From an uncultured Collinsella sp. (GTDB taxonomy: Bacteria; Actinomycetota; Coriobacteriia; Coriobacteriales; Coriobacteriaceae), in assembly GCA_902461085.1 (NCBI GenBank), contig CABPWH010000056.1, positions 1 to 12,607 of the forward strand: DNA of 12,607 nucleotides, in the 5' to 3' direction. A model generated the notes under the pieces. That model was given only the letters and a program-made list of their open reading frames with translations. It was not told the origin of the DNA and made no database searches. This document shows positions 1 through 7,156 of this stretch, in pieces (position 1 is the stretch's first letter; each line of letters begins with the position of its first letter). The position numbers and the translations under genes are program-made.

Positions 1-2
1 GT

Positions 3-1331
3 CTACATGGTCGGGGGGTGGGGCACGAGCGCGCGGGCGGCGGAGCCACGGCCGGGGCCGACGCCGATGCCGTTGTCCTTGGCCCATTGCACGTACTCGG
101 CAACGATGAGGAAGTAGGCGGCAAAGCCCTTGTCGCAGATGACCTTGTATTCGTACTCAAAGCGCTCTTTGATGTTGACGCCACCGATCTCGCGCGTGGC
201 CCAGTCGTCGCCATAGTGCTGGCGCAGGCCCTTCTCGCACTCACGGCGGAACTGGCTCTCGTGCGTCTCACCGGGATCGAGCAACGGAAAGCGCGGCAGG
301 ATGATAGAGTCCCAGTCCAGCTCAACGTAGCACTTGTCGGCGATCTCGAGCGTGTTGTCGCAGGCCTCGGGGCAATACGGGAACATCGCCCGCATCTCCT
401 CCTCGGTCTTCATGTAAAACTCCGAGCCGGTCATGCGCATGCGGTTGGGGTCGTCGACTTTGGCGTTCATGCCGATGCACATGATAACGTCCTGCACGGG
501 CGCGTCCTCGCGGCGCAGGTAGTGGAAGTCGTTGGTGGCGATGACCTTGACGCCCACCTGCTTGGCGATGTCGATGAGTGTGCGGTCCATCTGCTCGTCG
601 GTCAGGCCGTTGTCGGTGGTGATGCCGTGTTCCTGGATCTCGATGTAGAAGTCGCCGGGCTCGAAGGTGTCACGGAAGGTCTCGGCCCACTTGATGGCGC
701 CTTCCATGTCACCGCGGTCGATGTATTTGGGGATGATGCCCGCGATGCAGGCGCTCGTGCAGATCATGCCCTTGGCGTGGCGGCGCAGGTTGTCGAGCGT
801 CACACGCGGCTTATAGTAAAAGCCCTGCACGGCAGCCTCGGACACCGTCTGCATCAGGTTGACGTAACCCTCCTGGTCCTTGGCCAGAAGGATCATGTGG
901 TAGAGCTCGGGCTTGTGGTCGCGGGCAAGGGTCTCGTCCGGCGTAAAGTAGACCTCGCACCCAAAGATGGGCTTGATGACCAGGGGCGGCTTGAGCTCGT
1001 CGATGTTGCCCTTCTCGTCCCACATGGCCATGTCCTTCACATACTGGGCATGCTCGCGCGGGTTTTCCTCGGGATCGGGCTCCACCAGCTCGTCGCGGCG
1101 GTCCTTTTCCAAGAAGGCCTTGTCGTGGCTCCAGGTTTTGTACTCGGGCGTGTTGTGATTGACGGCGTCGCAGGCCAGCGCCAGGTCGGGCACGCCATAC
1201 ATATAGCCGTGGTCGGTAATGGCCACGGCGGGCATGCCAAGTTCAACGGCACGATTGACCATATCCTGGATACGGGTTGCGCCGTCGAGCATGGAGAAAA
1301 CAGTGTGATTGTGCAGATGGACGAATGCCAT
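3..1331 (-). CDS. dnaE: DNA polymerase III subunit alpha, N-terminal part (cut by window edge, abnormal last codons)
   Basis: Encodes the start of the replicative DNA polymerase catalytic subunit. Visible are the PHP-domain entry motif HLHNHTVFSMLDG (residues 5-17), AITDHG (37-42), GCEVYFTP (124-131) and ATNDFHY (265-271), then the first polymerase motif GVGPGRGSAA (423-432). Family members run past 1100 residues, so only the PHP region and the beginning of the palm are present. The ATG at 1331 has a GGAG-type ribosome site (1340-1343) 8 bases upstream. Between about residues 52 and 117 lies a highly charged segment that is absent from the short PHP loop I know from other DnaE proteins. After residue 432 the expected Gly-Ser/Ala-Leu-Val-Ala-Tyr continuation is replaced by RALVPHPPTM and a stop at positions 3-5. 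This abnormal tail falls wholly in the first 36 bases and is most simply a sequence-end error, but a real truncation is not excluded. Confidence 0.93.
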   Translation of the reverse strand: MAFVHLHNHTVFSMLDGATRIQDMVNRAVELGMPAVAITDHGYMYGVPDLALACDAVNHNTPEYKTWSHDKAFLEKDRRDELVEPDPEENPREHAQYVKDMAMWDEKGNIDELKPPLVIKPIFGCEVYFTPDETLARDHKPELYHMILLAKDQEGYVNLMQTVSEAAVQGFYYKPRVTLDNLRRHAKGMICTSACIAGIIPKYIDRGDMEGAIKWAETFRDTFEPGDFYIEIQEHGITTDNGLTDEQMDRTLIDIAKQVGVKVIATNDFHYLRREDAPVQDVIMCIGMNAKVDDPNRMRMTGSEFYMKTEEEMRAMFPYCPEACDNTLEIADKCYVELDWDSIILPRFPLLDPGETHESQFRRECEKGLRQHYGDDWATREIGGVNIKERFEYEYKVICDKGFAAYFLIVAEYVQWAKDNGIGVGPGRGSAARALVPHPPTM

Positions 1332-1370
1332 GTGATGAGCTCCGATGCGGGTTCGTGTTCTGACTGAACG

Positions 1371-1401
1371 ATTTTACCGCACGGCGCGGACGGCACCCGA
1401 A
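1371..1401 (-). promoter_or_regulatory. possible dnaE promoter
   Basis: On the minus strand a good -10 element, TAAAAT, lies at 1371-1376, about 40 bases before the dnaE start codon. Only a poor -35 candidate (TTCGGG, 1396-1401, spacer 19) precedes it. The predicted transcript would have a short leader of about 30 bases. The -10 is the main support; start-site mapping would be needed. Confidence 0.35.
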
Positions 1402-1462
1402 CCTAGCCAAACCCACACGGGCAGTCTTTTTGGGACCTTCAGAAAGGGGAATGAGGGCATCC

Positions 1463-1574
1463 TGATATATCGAGTATTACTGGAACCCCGGCGATGCGCG
1501 GAATGATTTGTGACGAATGGTCATGTCCATCAAGAAGGCTCGACGCTTCGGATAGCTCGTCAATCGATATATCA
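1463..1574. repeat. 11-bp inverted repeat flanking the 3' side of the MFS gene
   Basis: TGATATATCGA at 1463-1473 is the exact reverse complement of TCGATATATCA at 1564-1574, with about 90 bases between; the right arm contains the MFS stop codon. The core GATATATC is itself palindromic, so a chance match is more likely than for an ordinary 11-mer. It could mark the edge of inserted DNA or form a hairpin after the MFS gene. I see no classical terminator with a T-tract here. Otherwise the 1332-1571 gap holds only the dnaE leader and AT-richer sequence without a supported gene. Confidence 0.3.
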
Positions 1575-2771
1575 ATTCTTGGAGACCTGTATTCCTACCA
1601 TTTTCAATGAAACAACGGCGGTAATTGCTATCGCGATTGCGCCAATAATACCGAGCGCTATCTGAATGGGATATAACCCCAACACATGTCCAAATATGGA
1701 GAAAAACACTGCGGAAAAGAGAGCCCTTACCAGAGACGCGACGGAAAGGATCGTCGCGCGGAGATCGTCCGCTATCGCATCTTGGATTAAGTTTTCCGAA
1801 GTGATGTACACCACTTCTGGGAGAAAACAAAGCACCATGCTAAGGCCAAACAAGCACAGCGGATTTGAAGCGAACCACGGAAGAATCATGAAAAGGCCAG
1901 CCTCGATTAGCATCGAGCCGCGCATGGTATTTCTTTTCCCGAAACGCGATGAGAAGAAATCTGCTGCAATGTAGGCCGTCGCATTTACTGCATAGGATGC
2001 ACCGAAAAAGATTCCTATTATGGAGACGGGAGCATCAAATGCGTCGAATACCAACTGATTCAAGTTGTAATAACTCCCATAGAATCCATCGAGCATGCTT
2101 GTGCCGATTAGAAGAAGCAAGACCGCAAAAGCGGATTCTCCAACACGCCAGGTTTCGCGCCTGAACACCTTGGCCGTGTCAAACCTTCCCATCTCAGAGC
2201 TTTCAGAACGGGTCGCTTCCGTCCTCTCAATGGGATATAGAAGGAAAAGCTGCAGGAGATAGAAAACGGAGACACATACGTAGAGGGCGCTCCAAGATAC
2301 TTGGGCAATGAAAGATCCGAGCACAATTGCCATTCCCGTAGCGATTGATTGCGCGGCAAGCAGCCGAGCATTGATGGTGAGGAAGCGCTCTCCTTGACCG
2401 GCATTCCGGGCAATTTCATATAAAAGTGCCTGTTCGGATCCCGATTGAAGGGAGTAGGCGAGTGCCTCAACGAGGGAAAGCACGACAAGAAAGGGACCTG
2501 AGAGCAACAGCATGCCGGCCGTATGGAGGAAAAGCAGCAGCACGCCCACTTGAATCGAAAACTTCTTTCCAAAGAAATCGCCTATCAGCCCTGTTGGCAG
2601 CTCGAGGACGACCGTTGCAATGTTAAACAAGGCTTGATAAAGCGCGATTTCCGTGACAGACATTCCTTTCTCCGCAAGGAAAAGTAGAAACACTCCCCGA
2701 TTTAAAACAAATCCCGCGAGAACGAAAAAGGCGGAATAGATGTGCAGTTGCGTAGCGGCATTCTTATTCAT
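1572..2771 (-). CDS. MFS transporter, probable drug/solute efflux permease (AT-rich, likely acquired)
   Basis: A 399-residue integral membrane protein, the usual length for a 12-helix major facilitator. After the first helices comes the MFS motif-A region ELPTGLIGDFFGKK (57-70) between helices 2 and 3. The segment around SGSEQALLYE (110-119) and RATILS (338-343) resembles positions conserved in the ELPTG-type efflux branch of the superfamily. A polar loop at about 181-210 separates the two six-helix halves. The ATG at 2771 is preceded by GGAAG (2778-2782) at 6-base spacing. Three counted 60-base lines are 42-50% GC and one is 60%, against 65-70% in the addAB genes, and codon use includes ATA and AAA. 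With no functional partner beside it, this suggests horizontal acquisition. The substrate cannot be told from sequence alone; export is inferred from family resemblance. Confidence 0.88.
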   Translation of the reverse strand: MNKNAATQLHIYSAFFVLAGFVLNRGVFLLFLAEKGMSVTEIALYQALFNIATVVLELPTGLIGDFFGKKFSIQVGVLLLFLHTAGMLLLSGPFLVVLSLVEALAYSLQSGSEQALLYEIARNAGQGERFLTINARLLAAQSIATGMAIVLGSFIAQVSWSALYVCVSVFYLLQLFLLYPIERTEATRSESSEMGRFDTAKVFRRETWRVGESAFAVLLLLIGTSMLDGFYGSYYNLNQLVFDAFDAPVSIIGIFFGASYAVNATAYIAADFFSSRFGKRNTMRGSMLIEAGLFMILPWFASNPLCLFGLSMVLCFLPEVVYITSENLIQDAIADDLRATILSVASLVRALFSAVFFSIFGHVLGLYPIQIALGIIGAIAIAITAVVSLKMVGIQVSKN

Positions 2772-2832
2772 TTGGCACTTCCATCAACTGATTTTGTCGG
2801 GCCGCTCGCTACCGACTCGAAGCCTGAAGTGC

Positions 2833-2847
2833 TCACAGTTGATGTGA
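2833..2847. promoter_or_regulatory. 15-bp palindrome upstream of the MFS gene, possible operator
   Basis: TCACA-GTTGA-TGTGA is a perfect 5-bp inverted repeat with a 5-base centre, about 60 bases upstream of the MFS start and just beyond the end of the DUF3284-like gene. It could be a repressor site for the transporter, or part of a hairpin following the upstream gene, since flanking GCT/AGC bases extend the pairing with a bulge. No regulator gene lies next to it. Confidence 0.25.
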
Positions 2848-2874
2848 AGAGCGGTAAAGCTTTTGTACAGGGTA

Positions 2875-3384
2875 TCAATGGAATACATCCGAAGCGTTTT
2901 CGGCAGTATCATCGGCGAAGGCGGGATTAGCCTTTACGCGGCGCTCACCCTCGATGAATTTGACGATTTGATCAATCGTCTGGTTGGCGTGGCTCTTGAG
3001 CTTGCGCTCATAGAAGAAGAGGCCGAGCTTGCCGCGCGTGCCAGACGTGTTGCCACCCACACCCTGAAAATCCTCGGTATAGGTGAGCTCGCAGGCACCA
3101 TCGCCAGCAGGTGCAGCCTCATAGCGCATGGTATTGATGCCCGCCGCATACTGAAAACGGACCTCATAGAGGCACGGGTAGTCAAAGTGCTTGATCTTAA
3201 CCTTGATCGCCGTGCCCTTGGCCTTGCCTTTTGCGGACTGGGCGCGCTTCTCGTACTTATAGCCGTTGAGCTTGTTGCGGCTGGGGCGCTTGCCCGTGGT
3301 GTTCTCGATATCCTGCATGATGGACCCCGCCAGAGCGTCAAAAAGCTCCTCCGGCGTCACCTTAAGCGTTTTGGTGAGCTGCAT
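2875..3384 (-). CDS. DUF3284 domain-like protein
   Basis: A 169-residue soluble protein without a signal peptide or membrane segment. The pattern resembles the DUF3284 family as I know it from Firmicutes: an N-terminal strand (MQLTKTLKVT), a helix carrying SIMQDIENTTGKR (21-33), LNGYKYEK (39-46), alternating strands (AIKVKIKHFDYPCLYEVRF, 59-77), RYEA and a CELTYTEDF strand (98-106), then a long C-terminal helix. This is like a START/SRPBCC-type fold, but the biochemical role is not established. Basic residues are frequent in the 45-65 segment. The ATG at 3384 has a strong AAGGAG site (3390-3395) at 5-base spacing. The last ~20 residues (after about 150) go beyond the conserved region and are poorly conserved in appearance. 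It lies downstream of addA on the same strand, but a 136-bp gap with its own promoter candidate suggests a separate unit. Confidence 0.75.
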   Translation of the reverse strand: MQLTKTLKVTPEELFDALAGSIMQDIENTTGKRPSRNKLNGYKYEKRAQSAKGKAKGTAIKVKIKHFDYPCLYEVRFQYAAGINTMRYEAAPAGDGACELTYTEDFQGVGGNTSGTRGKLGLFFYERKLKSHANQTIDQIVKFIEGERRVKANPAFADDTAENASDVFH

Positions 3385-3417
3385 GATGGCTCCTTATTCG
3401 TTTGAACCGTTCGAGCC

Positions 3418-3423
3418 ATTGTA
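3418..3423 (-). promoter_or_regulatory. possible -10 box for the DUF3284-like gene
   Basis: TACAAT on the minus strand lies 33 bases before the ATG at 3384, giving a leader of roughly 26 bases that carries the AAGGAG ribosome site. No convincing -35 element sits 16-18 bases upstream, so the promoter would be weak or activator-dependent. Confidence 0.35.
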
Positions 3424-3470
3424 CCGCCTCAGGCTCTCCCATGCGTTGCGGTGCCATTTGGACGATTGAG

Positions 3471-3512
3471 GGCTTTACGGCCGCAAAACCAACCAAATAG
3501 CACCGTAAAGCC
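3471..3512 (-). terminator. stem-loop after addA (10-bp perfect stem, no T-tract)
   Basis: GGCTTTACGG at 3471-3480 is the exact reverse complement of CCGTAAAGCC at 3503-3512, with a 22-base loop, starting 9 bases after the addA stop codon. It is placed to protect the 3' end of the addBA message or pause polymerase. The run of T expected of an intrinsic terminator is missing on both sides, so termination is uncertain. The right arm extended to 3517 can also pair with CCTCAGGC at 3427-3434, so two exclusive folds are possible. Confidence 0.5.
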
Positions 3513-3520
3513 TGAGGTGG

Positions 3521-6500
3521 CTAGAGGTTGTAGGTGACCACCTGGGGCTCGGCGGATTCGCCAGAGGGGATCGAGTCGACTTGCTCCACGCGGACGAACT
3601 TGACCGTCACGGCCTCAAAGCCCGCCTTGTGCAGAACATCAGCGTAGACGCGCGCCTGCAGGGCGTGCTTCTCCTGCAGCTGGTCCGGCGTCTCGTCCGG
3701 CGTGCCGCCCGTCTTGTAATCGATGACCAGTGCGCGCGACGGATCGGCCGGGTCGGTGGCCAGTGCATCGATGGCGCCCTCGGCATAGGCACCGTAGCGG
3801 GCGATGTCCTCGTCCTCGCAGCCCAGCGAAAAGAACGGCACTTCGGCACGAACGCACGGCCACGCGAGCAGGTCGGCACGGACCGACGACCTGAGCCAGC
3901 AGTCCAGGGCAACATCGAAGCGTTCGCGCTGCTCCGGCGTCAGGCACCACAGGCGAGCCAGGGCGTCGGCACGCTCAGCGGGCAGCGCATCGGCGCCCAT
4001 CTCGATGAGCCACTGGCAGGCGGCGTGGAAGGCCGAGCCCAGCGCCATGGGATTGCCGGCGGGCTCGACAGCGGCCACGTCTGCATCCGTCATCTCCGAG
4101 CCATCCGACTCTGCATCATCGCCGGACTCGTCCATGGGAACACGAGCCTCGGCGGCACGGTCTTCCGTCTCGGCATGGAGCGCCGTCGCGATTGACGAGT
4201 AGCTATACGAGTCACGCGCCGGGAACGGACAGATGCCCATGCGCACGCCCACCGCCTTGGGATACACGAGCTCAAACGCATCGGGCTCGGGGTCGGCAGG
4301 ACCGGGGACGATTGTACTGGCCGAATCGTCGGCAGCATCTGCATCGGCATCGCCACGAACAAGCCTGCCCTCGGCATCCAGCGAAGCGTTGGCCTCAAAC
4401 GCCTGCTCGCCAAACGTAAAGTCCGCCAGCGAGATGAGCTCGTAGTCGCCCGGCTTGGAGTTGTCGAACACCAAACGGTCGCTATCGAGCTGTGGCATGT
4501 CCAGAGCGTCCGTCGGCAAAATACGGCGCAGCACATCGTAGGTCAGATCGGTCTCGACGTCGAAGGTCGGCGCCGTCACCTTGCCACGGCTCACGCCGGC
4601 ATCCATCGCCAGAATGACCAGCTCGCGCGCTCGCGTCATGGCGACATAGAGCAGACGAGCCCGCTCCTCGAGCGAAAGCTGCAGGTCGTCGTTGCGCAGG
4701 CGAGCAAATGCCTCGGCGGGAGAACCCGTCGCACAGACGTCCTCCATGAGCTCCGGCGACAGCCACAGCGACGCGCCCTTGCCCTTAAACGCATGCTCAA
4801 ACTGCTTTTTGACGTCGTCGCCCTTCACAAAGGTTCCATCGGCGAGTTTAACGCCGTCGAAGCGTGCCGGCAGTGCCACGATCTGTGCTCCGCCCTCGAC
4901 GCGGCCCATCTGTGCCGCACCCGAGGACTTACGCACGCCAAAGCACTCGGCGACCGCCACGACCGGATATTCCAGACCCTTGGAGGCATGCACCGTCATG
5001 ATGCGCACCGCGCCGTAACCCTCCTCGTTGAGGGCACCCGGGGCCTCCTTGCCCGCCAAGAAGCGGTCGAAGGCCAGCGCGATGGAACGCGGCGAGTTGC
5101 CGACCTCGGTCTCTGCCTCGGCCACGGCGTCGAGCGCCTTGAGCACGTTGGCGGCAATGGCCTTGCCCTCGGGGCCGCGCTGCGCCAGACGCACGAACCA
5201 GCCGGAGGCATTGACCACGTCGCGCGCGATGGCAGCGAACGAATCACGCCCCACGCGACGCAGTGCGTAGCGCAGCACCTCGCGGGCGCGCGTTACGAGC
5301 GGCAAGCCCTGCAAGCCCGGCACATCGGAATCGCTCATGATGCCCGCATCGATGTTGCGACGCGACGTCTCGCCCGTCTGCTCGTCGAGCTTGGTCGCCA
5401 GCGCCAGGAACTCCTGGGCGCCGAGTGCAAACATCGGCGAGGCCAACAGCGGCATAAGACCCTGCGCCGTATCGGCCGGATTGGCAAGTGCGCACACCAG
5501 GGCACGCACCGTCTGTACCTCGGCTGCCTGGGCAAAGACCGAGCCGCCTGCGATCACGCAGTCGAGCCCTTGGTCGCGGAAGGCCTGCGCATAGACATCG
5601 GCGTTGGTCATGCGGCCCAGCAGCAGGACCATGCTGCCCTGAGGCTGCCCCGCTTTGACGAGCGCTTGGAACCGCTCCGCAATCGCACGAGCTTTCGCCT
5701 GCGTTCGCTCCTGCATGCTGCCACCGGCAACGAAGACCGCTTGGCGGCGCGAAGCCTTCGCCTTGAGCTTGTCCTCGCGATCGTCACTCGGCTCAAGATC
5801 CAAGAACCCCTGCATCAAACCACCGGTATCGCCGTCAAAGACGCGCGCCACATAGCGCAGCACCTCGTCGTGGCTGCGGAAGTTACGCACGAGTTTGACG
5901 AGCTCGCCGGCGGGGGCATCGGAGACGGCAGTCGTCTCGGGCGCAGCAGAGGAGCCCACCTTGCGTTCCTGGCGACGGAACACCTCGACCTCGGCGCCAC
6001 GGAAGCGGTAGATCGACTGCTGCGCATCGCCCACGGTGCACAGCGCGCGCTCCCCCGTGCCCGTCAGATAGCGAATCAGATCGACCTGCATCTGGTCGGT
6101 ATCTTGGAACTCGTCGATCATGACCATCTTAAAGCGGCCCTCGTAGGCGGCTCGGATGGCGGGACAATCGCGCAGCGCCTCGTATGCCATGCGCAACAGA
6201 TCGTTATTGTCGAGTGCGGACTGGTCAGCCTTGAGCGCACGGTATTCCGCCTCTACGGCACGGGCAAGCCCCGTCAGCGCATCAAGTGCCGGGTCACCGC
6301 AAGCCAGCACAATATTGACGAACGTGTCGGCAGCCTCTGCCTTAAGCAGCTCGACATTCTCCTTTGGGAACATCTTACTCGCGCGCGGCATACTGCACGC
6401 CATCATAAGCCGCGCCACATCCGCCATGGTCTTGCCGCTCGCCTCGAACGCGTCGATGGCCTCGAGCGCCACCTGCGCCTTTTCGGTCGCCGCCTTGCTC

Positions 6501-7153
6501 GCGCCGAGCGCCGCGCGATAGGCGTCTGCCAGGGCCGAGGTATCGGCACAGCCACGAACCACGCACACGTCGTCCATGCCGTCCGGCAGCTGGCTCGATA
6601 GCTCCAATAGGTTGCGCACCAGACCTTTGATGGTGGTGCCGCTGCCAAAGGGACCGCCCTCACCCGCCATGGGATACCAGGCATAGAGTGCTTTGAGCGA
6701 AGCCGCGAGCTCGGGAGCGGCATTGGGCGCTGTCGCGCGGCCCAGCACATGCTCGACAGCCTGATCCATAAGCTCATCGGTATCGGTAAGCACCGTGAAC
6801 TCGGGATCGATGCCCAGCTCCAACGCATGCGCGCGCAGGATACGCGAGCACATGCCGTGGATGGTCGAGATCCAAGCGTCGTCGACCGTCAGAGCCTCTT
6901 CGTCCATACCCTCTTCGATAAGCGCACGGCGCACACGGTCGCGAATCTCAGCCGCGGCGTCTTTGGTAAAGGTAATGGCGAGCACCTGATCCAGATGCTC
7001 GACAAACGGACCGGATTCGGGCGAGAGCGCGTAGATGATGCGGCGCGTAAGGGTAAAGGTCTTGCCCGAGCCGGCACCCGCCGAGACAAATAGCGGGCGG
7101 TCGAGCGTTTTGACGACTTGCAGCTGTTGCGGCATCAAAGTCGAAAGATCCAT
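3521..7153 (-). CDS. addA: AddA-type helicase-exonuclease subunit
   Basis: Catalytic 3'-5' helicase and nuclease subunit of the AddAB recombination enzyme, which resects double-strand breaks for RecA loading. The 1210 residues match the family's usual length of about 1200. All superfamily 1 motifs are visible: Walker A AGAGSGKT (25-32), motif Ia TFTKDAAAEIRDRV (61-74), Walker B MIDEFQDTD (345-353), motif III VGDAQQSIYRFRGA (374-387), motif IV LVRNFRS (421-427), motif V TVHASKGLEYP (720-730) and motif VI LLYVAMTRARELV (834-846). The C-terminal PD-(D/E)XK nuclease has H1043, E1104, D1129, the DYK triad D1145/K1147 and Q1166, so both activities look intact. An acidic, low-complexity linker (about 920-1035) joins the halves. 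Its start is 3 bases after the addB stop, with an AAGGAGGG site (7165-7172) inside the end of addB at 11-base spacing, pointing to co-translation. The nuclease domain and adjacent AddB argue against PcrA/UvrD. Confidence 0.95.
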   Translation of the reverse strand: MDLSTLMPQQLQVVKTLDRPLFVSAGAGSGKTFTLTRRIIYALSPESGPFVEHLDQVLAITFTKDAAAEIRDRVRRALIEEGMDEEALTVDDAWISTIHGMCSRILRAHALELGIDPEFTVLTDTDELMDQAVEHVLGRATAPNAAPELAASLKALYAWYPMAGEGGPFGSGTTIKGLVRNLLELSSQLPDGMDDVCVVRGCADTSALADAYRAALGASKAATEKAQVALEAIDAFEASGKTMADVARLMMACSMPRASKMFPKENVELLKAEAADTFVNIVLACGDPALDALTGLARAVEAEYRALKADQSALDNNDLLRMAYEALRDCPAIRAAYEGRFKMVMIDEFQDTDQMQVDLIRYLTGTGERALCTVGDAQQSIYRFRGAEVEVFRRQERKVGSSAAPETTAVSDAPAGELVKLVRNFRSHDEVLRYVARVFDGDTGGLMQGFLDLEPSDDREDKLKAKASRRQAVFVAGGSMQERTQAKARAIAERFQALVKAGQPQGSMVLLLGRMTNADVYAQAFRDQGLDCVIAGGSVFAQAAEVQTVRALVCALANPADTAQGLMPLLASPMFALGAQEFLALATKLDEQTGETSRRNIDAGIMSDSDVPGLQGLPLVTRAREVLRYALRRVGRDSFAAIARDVVNASGWFVRLAQRGPEGKAIAANVLKALDAVAEAETEVGNSPRSIALAFDRFLAGKEAPGALNEEGYGAVRIMTVHASKGLEYPVVAVAECFGVRKSSGAAQMGRVEGGAQIVALPARFDGVKLADGTFVKGDDVKKQFEHAFKGKGASLWLSPELMEDVCATGSPAEAFARLRNDDLQLSLEERARLLYVAMTRARELVILAMDAGVSRGKVTAPTFDVETDLTYDVLRRILPTDALDMPQLDSDRLVFDNSKPGDYELISLADFTFGEQAFEANASLDAEGRLVRGDADADAADDSASTIVPGPADPEPDAFELVYPKAVGVRMGICPFPARDSYSYSSIATALHAETEDRAAEARVPMDESGDDAESDGSEMTDADVAAVEPAGNPMALGSAFHAACQWLIEMGADALPAERADALARLWCLTPEQRERFDVALDCWLRSSVRADLLAWPCVRAEVPFFSLGCEDEDIARYGAYAEGAIDALATDPADPSRALVIDYKTGGTPDETPDQLQEKHALQARVYADVLHKAGFEAVTVKFVRVEQVDSIPSGESAEPQVVTYNL

Positions 7154-7156
7154 GGT

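Noticed and set aside
18..1367. Long open frame on the plus strand opposite dnaE (449 codons)
   Set aside because: It is antisense to a gene with clear DnaE motifs, has Val/Leu/Asp/His-rich composition typical of reverse-strand reading of GC-rich codons, and shows no domain or ribosome site.
1477..1830. 117-codon minus-strand frame overlapping the 3' end of the MFS gene
   Set aside because: Overlaps the transporter in another frame, lacks a ribosome site and has no family resemblance. Another short frame after the stop also shows nothing recognisable.
2833..2847. CRP-type binding site upstream of the MFS gene
   Set aside because: The half-sites are in the reverse arrangement (TCACA then TGTGA) with a 5-base centre, not TGTGA-N6-TCACA, so only a generic palindrome is reported.
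4793..6601. 602-codon plus-strand open frame opposite addA
   Set aside because: Composition rich in Arg, His, Leu and Gly and no recognisable motif; it mirrors the GC-rich codons of addA, which has complete helicase and nuclease motifs.
3521..7153. Calling the large helicase PcrA, UvrD or RecB
   Set aside because: PcrA and UvrD are about 700 residues and lack the nuclease. RecB would be expected with recC and recD; here the partner has a nuclease domain, as AddB does.
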